A DNA stretch of 64,000 nt from Vibrio palustris. GTDB lineage: Bacteria > Pseudomonadota > Gammaproteobacteria > Enterobacterales > Vibrionaceae. This document shows, piece by piece, positions 1 to 11,151 of the stretch; the stretch's first letter is position 1, and every line of letters starts with the position of its first letter. The stretch covers positions 2,356,001 through 2,420,000 of the forward strand of contig NZ_AP024887.1 of the NCBI RefSeq assembly GCF_024346995.1, written 5' to 3'. The position numbers and the translations under genes are program-made. The notes under the pieces were generated by a model. It saw only the letters and a list, made by a program, of their open reading frames with translations, was not told the origin of the DNA and made no database searches.

Positions 1-752
<752 letters not shown>

Positions 753-1343
753 CTAGCGATCTAAAAAGTTTTGCAACAACTCATGTCCTTGCTGAGTTTT
801 AATTGACTCAGGATGAAACTGTACCGCCTCAACGGCTAACGTTCGATGTTGGAATCCCATAATTTCATCACACTCCCCACTGTTACTTTCAGTCCAAGCG
901 GTTAACTCAAAGCACTCGGGTAGCGATGTTTTATCCACTATCAGTGAGTGATAGCGTGTCACAGTCAATGGATTGGCTAAGCCACGAAATACACTGGTTG
1001 CGTTGTGACGAATCGGCGATGTCTTACCATGCATTACCGCTTTAGCCCGTACCACATGACCACCAAAAGCCTGCGCTATCGCTTGATGCCCCAAACACAC
1101 GCCTAATATCGGAATTCGCCCTGAAAAATGCTCAATCACTTGTAGCGAAATACCAGCATCGTTTGGCGTGCCAGGACCAGGCGAAATGACCAAATGCGTC
1201 GGTGACAAGGCCTCTATGTCATCAAGAGTCACTGCATCATTGCGTTTGACTTGAACGTCTACACCCAACTCGCAAAAGTACTGATAAAGGTTATAAGTAA
1301 AAGAGTCATAGTTATCGATAATTAACAGCACTGGTTTTTCCAT
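753..1343 (-). CDS. pabA: Aminodeoxychorismate/anthranilate synthase glutamine amidotransferase subunit
   Basis: A 196-aa class I glutamine amidotransferase. It releases ammonia from glutamine for the partner chorismate-using subunit (PabB for folate, or TrpE). The fold signature is complete: NYDSFTYNL at the N-terminus, the SPGPG oxyanion loop near residues 54-58, the nucleophile Cys83 in GVCLGHQ, and the catalytic pair His177/Glu179 in FHPES. Length is normal for PabA/TrpG. Placement next to argD and away from a trp operon favours PabA, although the protein could serve both pathways. The coding region stops cleanly at 753; the terminator hairpin at 1386 upstream isolates it from the nuclease gene. 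Confidence 0.88.
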   Translation of the reverse strand: MEKPVLLIIDNYDSFTYNLYQYFCELGVDVQVKRNDAVTLDDIEALSPTHLVISPGPGTPNDAGISLQVIEHFSGRIPILGVCLGHQAIAQAFGGHVVRAKAVMHGKTSPIRHNATSVFRGLANPLTVTRYHSLIVDKTSLPECFELTAWTESNSGECDEIMGFQHRTLAVEAVQFHPESIKTQQGHELLQNFLDR

Positions 1344-1385
1344 GATGGCTATATTGTCATTGCGAGTATTGTGCCGCAGACAATA

Positions 1386-1414
1386 AGAAAGGCAAGCCTA
1401 TGACTTGCCTTTCT
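1386..1414 (-). terminator. Terminator downstream of the extracellular nuclease gene
   Basis: Perfect 11-bp inverted repeat AGAAAGGCAAG / CTTGCCTTTCT with a 7-nt loop, followed on the minus strand by TTATTG. It sits between the nuclease stop and the pabA start, so it would end nuclease transcription; the U-rich tail is short. Confidence 0.6.
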
Positions 1415-1443
1415 TTATTCTGAGAGTGGCCTTCTGATACAGA

Positions 1444-4002
1444 CTACTCTTGGAAACGTAACTCCAGCACGGCAGGGTTATGATCCGAGGCGCGGAACTG
1501 GTCACCATAATGAGGAAAGTCATCTGCTTTATTGTCATCGGTATAATCAAATAACGTCGATTCGTCCGCATTAATATGCCATTCATTCGCTCCAACAACC
1601 CGAGATTTTAAGTCAGGACTAATCAGTATGTGATCCAGCGTACCCACAGTATTGTTATAGGAATAGCTCCAACTTTTCGGATGATACATCGGCACGGCGT
1701 TCAAGTATCCATAACTGTGAGTAATCGTTGCACCTGCATCACCAAATTGCTGCTGGCCAGCAATGTAAGTATTACGTGCGGCATGAATCTTTTTATCATA
1801 CTTGTCTTGTGAGTAGTCGGTTAAAACTAAAATTGGGTCCTCTTTCGCATAAGAGTTCATATCGCCCAAAACGACTTTGTAGCCATCTATGTTTTGCAAA
1901 GCATCACCCAGTGCTACCGCTGCCGCTACGCGAAAATTCTCACAGGAACCTTGTTGATCCGGATCGCTCCCCGCTTGACCACCGTCACTCACGGGAGCAT
2001 TATCTTCCCAGCACTTCGAGCCTTTCGACTTAAAATGATTCACCGCGACGGTCAGAACATCCCCACTGTTAATCACTCGAAATGTCGGCGCTAATGAATC
2101 ACGCTGCTGATGATGCCCATTATCAATAACGTTACCATCACTATCACGGATAGATGGGGCATTTTGCTCTGGCATCGCAATCACACGGGTTGTCTGTAAT
2201 GACACTTTGTGTGGTCGATATATCACACCAACCGCAATCGCATCCGTTCCAACGGAATCATTTTCATCGGCCACTCCATCTTGATTTGAGTCAACACGTA
2301 CAAAGTCGTATTGATCGTAATCCGATTGACGTAAATTCAGTTGTGTAACCAGTTGACGTATAGCTGCGCCATCTCCAAACCCGTTATTTTCAATTTCCAT
2401 TAAGCCGACAATATCAGCATCAAGATGATCCAATGCTGTCACTATTTTTTCTTGTTGTCGCTCAAATTCACGATAACTCTCTGCCCCACGATTACTGCCA
2501 AACTGGTTAGGATCACCATTAAATGGCGAGGTGAAATAATTAAGTACATTAAACGAGGCAATTCTTACATCTCCCTTGCCAACCTGAGGAGAATCGGTTC
2601 GCGGCGTGTTATGGGTAATGTCTTGCTCACTGATGATGTTATTGACTAATAGACGATAATTCGAATAACTATAAGTAATCACCCCCTCTAAATTCGCAAT
2701 CGTATCGTTTATGCGTAAATAATCATCCGCCGAACCATCTTGGTCACGATCAACTCGTGCAAAATCTGGATAGTAAGGAATGTCACCACCAGAAGCTTGA
2801 TTATCGGTTTCAATCACTAATGTCCGCTGTTGATTAGCTCGCTGTGTAGCTTGACTTTGCTCACTCGCAGCAGGGTAAAATTGATTGGGATGATAATTGA
2901 CTTGCCCTTGCGCTAATACCATATTATTGCGATACGCGTCGTAATCGAAACCAAATGTACGTGTAATTCTCATATCCAAAGACATCGGCAAGCGCACTAA
3001 CATGCCCTCATAACGTTCAAGAGTCTCTGCAAATGACTTATCACTGGAATCAACTTCAATATCTTGTGCTTGTGGGACTTGCTGGTGCCCAAGGACTTTC
3101 CAGTTTTGGTCATTAGGCACTAACTGGGTCAGTTGGTAGTACTCTTGAACAATGCCTTGTACACAAACCACATCGCCTGGTTGCAGGTTAGATTGAGACT
3201 GGTTGGTAAACACAAAGACCCCTTCAGAGGTATGAATATCGCTATCGGCTTGCAGCGATTGTAGATAAAAGCCTTTAGTAAGCCCATAAGTTACCGCGCT
3301 CACGACCCCTTTAACATAGTAGGAATCTGGCGATTGATTCGCGCCCCTAGGCACTAAAGGAGAGCGTGAACCAGAGCCTTGAATGTCATAAATAGGTGTA
3401 AAATCGGGATCTTGACCATTGGGTAAAGTGCAGGTAAATCCGCTTTCCGAGCTGGAATCATCATCAGTGGCAGGGGCCCACTCCCCTAAACCAGAAAAAT
3501 CATCGGTCGCATATTCTTGCCATTGTTCTGGTTGATATTCTTCGCTTGCCTGCGAGGTTTCGCGGCGTATAAGCGTCACATCTTTACCCCAGTAAGCCGT
3601 ACTCCCTACGACACCAATCACATCATGTAATGCACCATTAAAAAATAATCCAATCGGATCATTGCCATTAAACCCCGTGATAGCGCTTCCAGTAATATCG
3701 GCTTGGCTTAATAGGCTCTCTTCCGCTCGGCTATTCACTATGACCAAGGTTTGCTCAGAAGCAAGCTGATAACCATCGAGTGGTAAGGATACGCCCCAAG
3801 TAGTCGCACCATTGGTTGATTTTTTCAGCGTATAGCCGTCTAGGCTGACGGGCTCGGCGCCAGTATTCACGATCTCTAACGCTTTGTTATACCCGCTGCC
3901 TTCTATATATTCTGAGATGAGAACATCCGCCTGAACATAGCTGGTAAACATGGCGCCCAACCAAGCACATATAATTAATTTAGTTCGCTGATTCATTCTC
4001 AT
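1444..4002 (-). CDS. xds: Secreted extracellular nuclease, Xds/ExeM type
   Basis: An 852-aa secreted DNase. Residues 1-25 are a signal peptide ending at YVQA. Next comes a lamin-tail-like domain (about 26-130, starting DVLISEYIEG with the ALEIVN and GYTLKK motifs), then an OB-type region (about 190-330, with YYVKGVVSAV), and a C-terminal endonuclease/exonuclease/phosphatase domain from about 475 to the end. That domain shows RIASFNVLNYF, LMEIENNG, VNHFKSKGS, GDMN and the final SDHNPAVLEL, i.e. the metal and catalytic residues of the family. This domain order matches ExeM and Vibrio Xds nucleases, which digest extracellular DNA for phosphate use and escape from DNA traps. Start chosen at 4002 because AGGAAAAG lies just upstream; the Met two codons later is an alternative. 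Single-gene unit with its own terminator. Confidence 0.85.
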   Translation of the reverse strand: MRMNQRTKLIICAWLGAMFTSYVQADVLISEYIEGSGYNKALEIVNTGAEPVSLDGYTLKKSTNGATTWGVSLPLDGYQLASEQTLVIVNSRAEESLLSQADITGSAITGFNGNDPIGLFFNGALHDVIGVVGSTAYWGKDVTLIRRETSQASEEYQPEQWQEYATDDFSGLGEWAPATDDDSSSESGFTCTLPNGQDPDFTPIYDIQGSGSRSPLVPRGANQSPDSYYVKGVVSAVTYGLTKGFYLQSLQADSDIHTSEGVFVFTNQSQSNLQPGDVVCVQGIVQEYYQLTQLVPNDQNWKVLGHQQVPQAQDIEVDSSDKSFAETLERYEGMLVRLPMSLDMRITRTFGFDYDAYRNNMVLAQGQVNYHPNQFYPAASEQSQATQRANQQRTLVIETDNQASGGDIPYYPDFARVDRDQDGSADDYLRINDTIANLEGVITYSYSNYRLLVNNIISEQDITHNTPRTDSPQVGKGDVRIASFNVLNYFTSPFNGDPNQFGSNRGAESYREFERQQEKIVTALDHLDADIVGLMEIENNGFGDGAAIRQLVTQLNLRQSDYDQYDFVRVDSNQDGVADENDSVGTDAIAVGVIYRPHKVSLQTTRVIAMPEQNAPSIRDSDGNVIDNGHHQQRDSLAPTFRVINSGDVLTVAVNHFKSKGSKCWEDNAPVSDGGQAGSDPDQQGSCENFRVAAAVALGDALQNIDGYKVVLGDMNSYAKEDPILVLTDYSQDKYDKKIHAARNTYIAGQQQFGDAGATITHSYGYLNAVPMYHPKSWSYSYNNTVGTLDHILISPDLKSRVVGANEWHINADESTLFDYTDDNKADDFPHYGDQFRASDHNPAVLELRFQE

Positions 4003-4163
4003 CTTTTCCTAAGTATAAGTAAGCGCATTTCTATGCATATGATACCTTGTCATGGTAAGACATTGACTTATAAGCGACCTATCAATTTTTAATAAATACA
4101 TCTTTCCTTCCAGAATCCAATGTAAGGAATGCATCACATCGCACAATATTCTCGATCATCAGA

Positions 4164-4192
4164 TAAAAAAAACCCCAGTTCATAAACTGAGG
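4164..4192 (-). terminator. trpS terminator
   Basis: CCTCAGTT-TATG-AACTGGGG hairpin (one G-U pair) followed by eight Ts on the minus strand, 34 bp past the trpS stop. Classical Rho-independent terminator. Confidence 0.85.
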
Positions 4193-4225
4193 CTTTATTT
4201 AAAGTCTTTGTTTTAAATAAATATC

Positions 4226-5242
4226 TTATGGTCGTGTTACGAAGCCAACCGCTTCCTGTACTTTGACTAAAGTCTTATGCGCTTTTTCAGAAGCTTTTTG
4301 AGCACCTTCACGCATAACGCTATCTAGATACGCACGATCTTCACGAATACGATGGTATTCGGCCTGCACAGGAGCCAACATTTCAACCAGCGCATTACCG
4401 ACGTCTTTCTTAAATGGACCATACATTTCGACGCCTTCGTATTCTGCTTCAATTTCTGCAAAAGTTTTACCTGTCGCAGCAGAATACAGCCCCATCAAAT
4501 TCGAAATACCGGCTTTATTTTCAATATCATGGGCAATACGTGGTGGCGTTTGGGCATCCGTTTGCGCTTTATTAATTTTCTTAATGATCGATTTCGGCTC
4601 TTCAAGCAACGTTATCACGTTCTTACGATTATCGTCTGACTTAGACATTTTCTTAGTCGCATCTTGCAGGCTCATCACTCGCGCATTGACTTGCGCAATA
4701 TGCGGCTCTGGTACAGTGAACAACGGGCTTTCTGGGCTATACACATTATTAAAACGCGTCGCAATATCACGGGCTAATTCAAGGTGCTGTTTTTGGTCAC
4801 TACCAACTGGTACTTGATGAGCGCCATATAACAAGATATCAGCAGCCATTAATACTGGATAATCAAACAAGCCGACATTCACATCATTCGCGTAACGAGC
4901 CGATTTATCTTTAAATTGGGTCATACGGTTAAGCTCGCCCATTTGCGTGTAGCAATTCAAAATCCAGGCAAGTTGCGCATGTTCAGGCACATGGGATTGC
5001 ACAAATAGTGTGCTTTTCTTTGGATCAACACCCACCGCAAGGCAAATCGCGAGCGCATCTAAAGTGGCCTCACGCAGTGCCTGTGGATCTTGGCGAACCG
5101 TAATCGCATGCAAATCTACAACACAATATTGGCAATCATAATCATCTTGCATTTGCTGCCACTGACGTAGCGCACCCAAATAATTACCGATACTAAGTTC
5201 ACCTGACGGTTGAACACCACTCAATACGATGGGCTTGCTCAT
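4226..5242 (-). CDS. trpS: Tryptophanyl-tRNA synthetase
   Basis: A 338-aa class I aminoacyl-tRNA synthetase that charges tRNA-Trp. The N-terminus reads [20 protein letters not shown], in which the TrpRS version of the HIGH motif is visible, and the KMSKS loop is present near residue 195 ([11 protein letters not shown]). The reading frame is open for 28 codons further upstream, but those codons cross a terminator hairpin, so I start at 5242 where the protein matches the E. coli N-terminus. It is the last gene of the conserved aroK-aroB-damX-dam-rpe-gph-trpS order, but is separated from gph by a terminator and so probably has its own promoter. Confidence 0.95.
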   Translation of the reverse strand: MSKPIVLSGVQPSGELSIGNYLGALRQWQQMQDDYDCQYCVVDLHAITVRQDPQALREATLDALAICLAVGVDPKKSTLFVQSHVPEHAQLAWILNCYTQMGELNRMTQFKDKSARYANDVNVGLFDYPVLMAADILLYGAHQVPVGSDQKQHLELARDIATRFNNVYSPESPLFTVPEPHIAQVNARVMSLQDATKKMSKSDDNRKNVITLLEEPKSIIKKINKAQTDAQTPPRIAHDIENKAGISNLMGLYSAATGKTFAEIEAEYEGVEMYGPFKKDVGNALVEMLAPVQAEYHRIREDRAYLDSVMREGAQKASEKAHKTLVKVQEAVGFVTRP

Positions 5243-5288
5243 GAGAATGATTTCCTTGTTACCAAATAAGAGAAAAAGAGACGATAAA

Positions 5289-5322
5289 AATAATAAAACC
5301 GTATGGCATAGAATCCATACGG
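5289..5322 (-). terminator. gph terminator upstream of trpS
   Basis: Perfect 8-bp stem CCGTATGG / CCATACGG with an 8-nt loop, then TTTTATTATTTTTA on the minus strand. It lies 50 bp past gph and would end the rpe-gph transcript before trpS. Its position inside the upstream open extension of trpS argues against the longer trpS start. Confidence 0.75.
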
Positions 5323-5372
5323 TCATCCAGTGTACTCACTGGCGAGTATTTTACTAGGGGTAAAGTATAAAA

Positions 5373-6050
5373 TTACTCAGCTAGATTAACAATCTTCAAT
5401 AGCTCACTAACATTATCAGCGACATATGTTGGTTGTGATTGCTCAATTGGCTCTCCATGGTTATAACCATAAGTTAAACCAAACGATGCACAGCCGGCAT
5501 TTTTAGCCGCCAAAATATCATTTTTAGAATCACCAACCATGAGCATTTGCTCTGGGCTCACTTGGTACTTCTCAAGCAAATAATTCAGTGGCATTGGATT
5601 AGGCTTTTTCTCTGTAAAGGCATCACCGCCTAGAACATCAGAAAAGAAACCATCAATCTCATGTTGCGCCAAAATGTCAGGGACAAACTGCGATGGTTTA
5701 TTCGTCACCACCGCTAAAACATAGCCTGCTTGGTGTAACGTATTTAATGTGTCACGTACATTTGGATACAAGTGACTATTTTTATGGCCGGTTTTACCAT
5801 AGTTATCATCAAACATAACCCGAGCTCGCTTGAGCAATTCTGGGCTAAGTTCTGCGGAAACTTGCATACTTTGACTGAGCGCCCGTCCAATCAATAAATC
5901 GGCACCATTGCCCACATAATCTCGTACTTGCTCTTCTGCAACACTAGAAAAGCCTAAGGCTTGTACAGTTTGGTCCGCCGCAACGGCTAAATCTGGCACG
6001 CTGTCTAAAAGAGTGCCATCGAGATCAAAGGCTATTAACTTAATCGTCAC
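5373..6050 (-). CDS. gph: Phosphoglycolate phosphatase
   Basis: A 225-aa HAD-superfamily hydrolase that removes 2-phosphoglycolate, a product of damaged DNA-end processing. Motif I is FDLDGTLLDS with nucleophile Asp9 and Asp11; motif II is VVTNKP; motif IV is MVGDSKNDI. The cap domain lies between motifs I and II, as in the Gph/PGP subfamily. It follows rpe by 27 bp and is likely cotranscribed with it. Length and motifs are normal. Confidence 0.92.
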   Translation of the reverse strand: MTIKLIAFDLDGTLLDSVPDLAVAADQTVQALGFSSVAEEQVRDYVGNGADLLIGRALSQSMQVSAELSPELLKRARVMFDDNYGKTGHKNSHLYPNVRDTLNTLHQAGYVLAVVTNKPSQFVPDILAQHEIDGFFSDVLGGDAFTEKKPNPMPLNYLLEKYQVSPEQMLMVGDSKNDILAAKNAGCASFGLTYGYNHGEPIEQSQPTYVADNVSELLKIVNLAE

Positions 6051-6077
6051 AATATTTATCCTACAACTTAATGGATG

Positions 6078-6782
6078 TTAAGAACGCTCTGGTAACACGT
6101 TTTGCTTACACTTAGGCACATGCGCTAACTCATCACGCATTGCTTTAATCACCGCATCATAATCGGGTTGACCAAAGATAGCGGAACCGGCAACAAATAC
6201 ATCAGCGCCAGCTTCAGCAATTTCTCGAATGTTATCCACTTTTACACCACCATCAATTTCTAAACGAATATCATGACCGCTATGGATAATGCGCTGACGT
6301 ACGGCACGCAGCTTATCAAGAGTATGAGGGATAAACGACTGCCCACCGAAACCAGGATTCACCGACATTAATAAAATCATATCGAGTTTATCCATTATAT
6401 GATCAAGATAATGTAACGGTGTGCCGGGATTGATGACTACGCCAGCTTTACAGCCCTGCTCTTTAATCAGCTGTAAAGTTCGATCGACGTGCTCAGAAGC
6501 CTCGACATGAAAGGTGATCATCGAAGCACCAGCTTTAGCAAAATCAGGGATAATGCGATCGACCGGTTTCACCATTAAATGAACGTCAATCGGAGCAGTA
6601 ATGCCGTAATCACGCAGGGCTTTACATAACGGAGCGCCGAAAGTCAGGTTGGGAACGTAATGGTTATCCATAACATCAAAGTGGATAACATCAGCTCCTG
6701 CAGCAAGAACCCTTTCGACATCCTCACCTAATCGGGCTAAATCAGCAGATAAGATGGATGGAGCAATAATGAAATCTTTCAT
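6078..6782 (-). CDS. rpe: Ribulose-5-phosphate 3-epimerase
   Basis: A 234-aa TIM-barrel epimerase interconverting ribulose-5-P and xylulose-5-P in the pentose phosphate pathway. Recognisable segments are [16 protein letters not shown] at the N-terminus, [12 protein letters not shown] with the metal and catalytic Asp/His, [16 protein letters not shown] and EIDGGV with the second catalytic Asp. I start at 6782 ([11 protein letters not shown]), which has AGAGG six bases upstream; a longer TTG start adds six codons with no family support. It forms a unit with gph and follows dam after 106 bp. Confidence 0.94.
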   Translation of the reverse strand: MKDFIIAPSILSADLARLGEDVERVLAAGADVIHFDVMDNHYVPNLTFGAPLCKALRDYGITAPIDVHLMVKPVDRIIPDFAKAGASMITFHVEASEHVDRTLQLIKEQGCKAGVVINPGTPLHYLDHIMDKLDMILLMSVNPGFGGQSFIPHTLDKLRAVRQRIIHSGHDIRLEIDGGVKVDNIREIAEAGADVFVAGSAIFGQPDYDAVIKAMRDELAHVPKCKQNVLPERS

Positions 6783-6888
6783 TCTTAACCTCTCGAGCAA
6801 TCATGCACGCGTACCAATCAATGTCAGATCATTCTACATAAGGCAGAGGGAAGATCCTAGTCAAACGCGTGCGACTCTTATAAGGCGA

Positions 6889-7728
6889 TTATTTTTGCGA
6901 TTTTTTAACCGCTGATATATCGAATAATGCGAGCAATTCATCGACTTTATTACGCCCACCGCCGTTCCGGCTGATCGTGCGCTTAACCTTGACGACATCA
7001 AGGTGCGCACCATGATACAGACGACGTGTTAGTAAAGTATCATGATTCGATATTAAGACTGGTATACCGCGCTCAATCGAAGTCCGCTCGGCAACATCGG
7101 CCAGCTTCGCTTGATCATCAAGTGTAAAACCATTACCAGAATATGAGGTAAAGTTTGCTGTCGTCGATAATGGCGCATACGGGGGATCGCAATACACCAC
7201 ACTGTTATCTGCCGCTTGAGCAAACGTGTTTTCATACGTGGTGCAAACAAACTCGGCTTGTTGCGCTTTTTCAGCAAAAAACCACAGTTCTTTTTCAGGA
7301 AAGTACGGTTTTTTATACGAACCAAACGGGACATTGAATCCCCCTTTTTTGTTATAACGGCATAAGCCATTAAAACCAAAACGGTTCATATATAAAAAGG
7401 CTAACGAACGATAAAAGATATCATTCGTGCCATTAAAAGTTTGGCGTACATCTAGGTAGGCTTCTTTGCGATTGTTTTCAGGCACAAACCATCGTCTGGC
7501 CTCCGCTATATAGCGATCAGGCTCAGTTTTTATCAGGTTATATAGATTGATCAAGTCCGGATTGATATCGGCTAACAGATAATGTTGATAATCGGTATTC
7601 AGGAAAATCGATCCTGCCCCAACAAAAGGTTCCACTAACTGATCTGCCTCTGGTAGGTTACGTTGAATATCTTCTACCAAACCAAATTTACCACCAGCCC
7701 ACTTCAGAAAGGCACGCTGCTTTTTCAT
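6889..7728 (-). CDS. dam: DNA adenine methylase (Dam)
   Basis: A 279-aa alpha-class adenine-N6 methyltransferase that methylates GATC and so sets mismatch-repair strand choice and replication timing. The SAM-binding motif FLKWAGGK is at residues 7-14, FVGAGS follows near 35, and the catalytic DPPY is at 181-184. Its location directly after damX and before rpe is the conserved enterobacterial and Vibrio order. In Vibrio, Dam is needed for replication of the second chromosome. Confidence 0.96.
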   Translation of the reverse strand: MKKQRAFLKWAGGKFGLVEDIQRNLPEADQLVEPFVGAGSIFLNTDYQHYLLADINPDLINLYNLIKTEPDRYIAEARRWFVPENNRKEAYLDVRQTFNGTNDIFYRSLAFLYMNRFGFNGLCRYNKKGGFNVPFGSYKKPYFPEKELWFFAEKAQQAEFVCTTYENTFAQAADNSVVYCDPPYAPLSTTANFTSYSGNGFTLDDQAKLADVAERTSIERGIPVLISNHDTLLTRRLYHGAHLDVVKVKRTISRNGGGRNKVDELLALFDISAVKKSQK

Positions 7729-7798
7729 CTACTGCTCTAATTCAATCGCCACCAAATAAGGTGGCGGAATGTAACATATTTTCATGCGAAGCTCAGGT

Positions 7799-9283
7799 TT
7801 ATTTCGTACGAGTTAACTCTCTTTGCACTTGACGTAAAGACTTCGCCCAAGGCCCTAAAGACTGTAGTCGCCCTGGAAGTGTACTCACCGCGTCCCTGGC
7901 CATCTGAATCGTCGGATAATTTTCATACGTAATGATATACCATGTCGTCCCACTACGCAGAGTGGGATAAACATTAACGCTGCCATCCAATTGGAACTCA
8001 TTCAAAAACTTACGAACTTCACTTAACGATTTGGCCGCCGCCAACTGTAACGTGTAACTACGTGGCGACATGCTGTTAAGATCCGCACGTGCAGCATCAA
8101 AAGATTGAGATAATTCATCTTGTTGCTGCTCGGCTTGCTGCTGAGCTTGCGCCATATTGCTCGGTTGTGGCTTTTTATCACCATCATCGACTAACGCATC
8201 AACCACATCAGAATTAATGACAACTCGGTTCTGCTCATCTTCTGGTTTACCCCCTACTCCTGTCATATCTTCTTTGACTTCAGGAGGTAACGATGAGGCA
8301 TCATCATTAGGAATCGTATCAACTTGCTCTTGCGATGTAGAGCTTGGCTGAGCATGCGTACCGACCACGGTCGATGAGCGTGGTGTTTGCGGTTGAGAAG
8401 TCACCGGGTCGGAAGTATTACTTGATGACGAATCTGTTTGGGGTAACGTTGGGATAGCGGTTTGCTCGACGACTTTTTTAACGCCAGTGTGGCTATTTTC
8501 TCCCGGTTCTGGTTGAGAAAGCATCCACCAATATCCAGCGCCAATTAATAAGGTAATGATCACCACCAGCAGCGCAATATTAAACGGCGAACCAACAATA
8601 GACTTAACAACAACTCGTTTTTCAGTTTTTTTATCAGCCAATGCCATAATCGCTCCCGGTGTGCGTTGGACTTTTTTATATGCGTTACGGACGCGTTTTT
8701 CCATCGCATCCTCAATAAACCGCATAACTCGATTTTCAAATAACCGATCCGCCTCTTCTTCACTTAACCGCTCAATTTCCAGATCGATAGGTTTTAATTC
8801 TTGCCCGTAAGTTAAGCGAGTTAGTAGTGTTTCTAAACGATTGGACTCGACAAATAACATCACATTAATTGTCCAGGCAGGATTATCTTGGCATTCGAGA
8901 ATCCACATCCAGAGTTCAGACACTAAGGTCTCTGACAATAAATGAGCATCGTCAATAGCCACAGCAATATTACAGCGACTGTCCGCAAATAAAGCCGAGA
9001 AACTATCAATAAGCGAATCTTTAGGATTAAAGAGAGGTTCAGAAACCAGTTGAGAAAGGATGGTGGTACGACGCTGTTCATCGGTTTGTTGTGGATGACA
9101 TAACACCAACGCTTGGTTGGTGTCATCGGCATACTCTTCAAGGTAGCGTTGCGCTAGCCAAGATTTACCCGCGCCTTCGCTGCCATAAACATTCACTAAA
9201 TTGGAACCAAACCTTGTCAGCAGCTGTAACCGCTCCAACAATTCAGTTTGCGAATCTAATTCCAGTTCATGCGCCAAGTTCAT
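7799..9283 (-). CDS. damX: Cell-division protein DamX (ATPase-like, SPOR domain)
   Basis: A 494-aa inner-membrane division protein. The cytoplasmic N-terminal part is an AAA-type ATPase with Walker A GSEGAGKS at residues 34-41 and a Walker B-like stretch ending VAIDDAHLL. One membrane helix lies around 230-253 (IALLVVIITLLIGAGYWWML). A long Ser/Gln-rich periplasmic linker follows, and the last 80 residues are a SPOR domain (YTLQLAAAKSLSEVRKFL...) that binds denuded septal peptidoglycan. E. coli DamX has a shorter N-terminal region; the Vibrio form keeps a recognisable ATPase fold. Start at 9283 has AGGA eight bases upstream. Lies between aroB and dam in the conserved cluster. Confidence 0.9.
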   Translation of the reverse strand: MNLAHELELDSQTELLERLQLLTRFGSNLVNVYGSEGAGKSWLAQRYLEEYADDTNQALVLCHPQQTDEQRRTTILSQLVSEPLFNPKDSLIDSFSALFADSRCNIAVAIDDAHLLSETLVSELWMWILECQDNPAWTINVMLFVESNRLETLLTRLTYGQELKPIDLEIERLSEEEADRLFENRVMRFIEDAMEKRVRNAYKKVQRTPGAIMALADKKTEKRVVVKSIVGSPFNIALLVVIITLLIGAGYWWMLSQPEPGENSHTGVKKVVEQTAIPTLPQTDSSSSNTSDPVTSQPQTPRSSTVVGTHAQPSSTSQEQVDTIPNDDASSLPPEVKEDMTGVGGKPEDEQNRVVINSDVVDALVDDGDKKPQPSNMAQAQQQAEQQQDELSQSFDAARADLNSMSPRSYTLQLAAAKSLSEVRKFLNEFQLDGSVNVYPTLRSGTTWYIITYENYPTIQMARDAVSTLPGRLQSLGPWAKSLRQVQRELTRTK

Positions 9284-9335
9284 CGAGTCATCCTATTGAT
9301 TTAACAGCGTCTCACCAATAATGACAGAATTTAGG

Positions 9336-10415
9336 TTAACGTCCAAGCTCAATTGCTTGAGCCATGATCTCATTTGAGACCCCTTTCACTACTTCTGCTC
9401 TTCCTATGGTTGTCGGAAGAATCAGACGTAGCTCCCCTGCCAATACTTTTTTATCGCGCATCATATGCTTAATAAAATCATCAAACGACATACTTGCCGG
9501 CGTCTCTACGGGAAGTTGCGCTTTTTTAAAGATAGCAATGATTCGTTCAACTTGCTCTGCAGAAAGTAACCCTTCAAGCTGAGCAGTGCGTGCAGCCATA
9601 ACCGTACCAGCGGCGACCGCTTCGCCGTGTAGCCAATTACCATAACCGAGTTCCGCTTCGATGGCATGACCAAAAGTATGTCCAAGATTAAGCAAAGCAC
9701 GAATGCCTGCTTCTTTTTCATCTTTTGCTACCACTTCAGCTTTGATTGCACAGCAACGCGCAATGGCATACGCCAAAGCTTGTTCGTCAAGTGCATACAA
9801 GGAGTCCATATTCGCTTCGAGCCAAGCAAAAAACTCGCCATCATAAATGATGCCGTATTTAATCACTTCCGCCATACCTGCCGCTAACTCACGCTGAGGT
9901 AACGTTTTTAGGCATTCTGTATCAATCAGAACCGATTGTGGTTGATAAAATGCACCAATCATATTCTTACCCATAGGATGATTCACTGCGGTTTTACCAC
10001 CGACAGAAGAATCCACCTGCGACAATAATGTCGTTGGGATCTGAATAAAATCCACACCACGCTGATAGCAAGATGCAGCAAAGCCCACCAAATCACCGAT
10101 AACGCCACCACCTAAAGCAATCACTACGACATCTCTGCTGTAATTATGCTCAAGCAAGTAAGTCATCACGGTGTTGAAGGTGTCGAGGCTTTTATACTTC
10201 TCACCATCCGGCAGTGCTAAGACAGAAGATTCACATTGTAATGAATCTAACATCGACACTATTTTATCTGCGTACAACGGCGCAACAGTGACATTACTTA
10301 TCACCAGCACTTTCTGTTTTTCAGATAAACAAAGCAGCGCCGGATTATTAAATAACCCGGCGCCAATGGAGATTGGGTAACTACGTTCACCTAAATTGAC
10401 CGTAATCCGTTCCAT
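9336..10415 (-). CDS. aroB: 3-dehydroquinate synthase
   Basis: A 359-aa NAD- and metal-dependent enzyme converting DAHP to 3-dehydroquinate, step two of the shikimate pathway. The glycine-rich NAD motif [16 protein letters not shown] is near residue 100, followed by [19 protein letters not shown] with active-site residues and [11 protein letters not shown] with metal-binding His residues. Start at 10415 is the only good Met near the family N-terminus [13 protein letters not shown]. Thirty bp after aroK: the aroKB pair is almost certainly one transcript. Confidence 0.96.
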   Translation of the reverse strand: MERITVNLGERSYPISIGAGLFNNPALLCLSEKQKVLVISNVTVAPLYADKIVSMLDSLQCESSVLALPDGEKYKSLDTFNTVMTYLLEHNYSRDVVVIALGGGVIGDLVGFAASCYQRGVDFIQIPTTLLSQVDSSVGGKTAVNHPMGKNMIGAFYQPQSVLIDTECLKTLPQRELAAGMAEVIKYGIIYDGEFFAWLEANMDSLYALDEQALAYAIARCCAIKAEVVAKDEKEAGIRALLNLGHTFGHAIEAELGYGNWLHGEAVAAGTVMAARTAQLEGLLSAEQVERIIAIFKKAQLPVETPASMSFDDFIKHMMRDKKVLAGELRLILPTTIGRAEVVKGVSNEIMAQAIELGR

Positions 10416-10445
10416 GGGATCGACTCCTGTGCAAAAAAGAACTTA

Positions 10446-10964
10446 TTAATGTTCTTCTAGCATTTTTACAATCTGGTTGGCTACCACTTTTGCACTTTGA
10501 TCATCAGTACGCACGACAATGTCGGCGACTTCTTCATACTGCGGATTACGTTCTTCCGCTAGTGCTTCTAATACCTCGCGTGGTTGATCCGTTTGCAGCA
10601 AAGGACGTTTTTTGTCTCGGTTTGTGCGGGCTAACTGTTTTTCTATCGTGGTTTCTAAGTAAACCACAATCCCACGCGCAGATAGGCGGTTGCGGTTTTC
10701 TTTACTCATTACTGAGCCACCACCAGTTGCGAGCACAATACCTTGCTGCTCCGTTAGGTCGTTGATAACAGTTTCTTCGCGTTTGCGGAAACCTTCTTCA
10801 CCTTCGACATCAAATACCCAAGAGATATCCGCACCAGTGCGCTCTTCGATAACCGTGTCTGAGTCAACAAAATCCATATGGAGTTGTTGAGCAAGGTGTC
10901 TACCAATTGTACTTTTGCCAGCGCCCATAGGCCCAACAAGAAAAATATTGCGTTTTTCAGCCAT
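10446..10964 (-). CDS. aroK: Shikimate kinase I
   Basis: A 172-aa P-loop kinase phosphorylating shikimate. Walker A GPMGAGKS occupies residues 11-18; the shikimate-binding DSD is at about 34-36; GGG substrate loop and RPLL lid arginine follow. Length is standard for AroK. It sits between the pilus secretin gene and aroB, as in E. coli (hofQ-aroK-aroB) and Vibrio. Confidence 0.96.
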   Translation of the reverse strand: MAEKRNIFLVGPMGAGKSTIGRHLAQQLHMDFVDSDTVIEERTGADISWVFDVEGEEGFRKREETVINDLTEQQGIVLATGGGSVMSKENRNRLSARGIVVYLETTIEKQLARTNRDKKRPLLQTDQPREVLEALAEERNPQYEEVADIVVRTDDQSAKVVANQIVKMLEEH

Positions 10965-11107
10965 GTTTAGCAGTAATTTACAACGTTAATTCAATGACAT
11001 CGCCGCAAGATTGTCCAGACAGAATAAAACGATAGGAATGCTTGCGGCACCTATTCCTCACAGATATTTCGTGATAAGACCCGAAATTATCTAGATCTGA
11101 CTCCAGT

Positions 11108-11139
11108 AATGCAACTTTAATTTTAAAGATTGTTGCATT
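11108..11139 (-). terminator. Possible pilQ terminator
   Basis: AATGCAAC / GTTGCATT stem with an internal CTTTAATTTTAAAG palindrome, 12 bp past the pilQ stop. The U-run is weak, so this could be a leaky terminator between pilQ and aroK. Confidence 0.4.
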
Positions 11140-11151
11140 TATTTTGCTAAG

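Noticed and set aside
1630..2649. Several 60-100 codon rightward ORFs inside the nuclease gene
   Set aside because: They are antisense to a clear coding region, have no ribosome sites or recognisable motifs, and their composition follows the real gene.
5243..5326. Hydrophobic 28-residue N-terminal extension of TrpS that looks like a membrane anchor
   Set aside because: The extension is read through a perfect terminator hairpin with U-run; the internal Met gives the normal TrpRS N-terminus.
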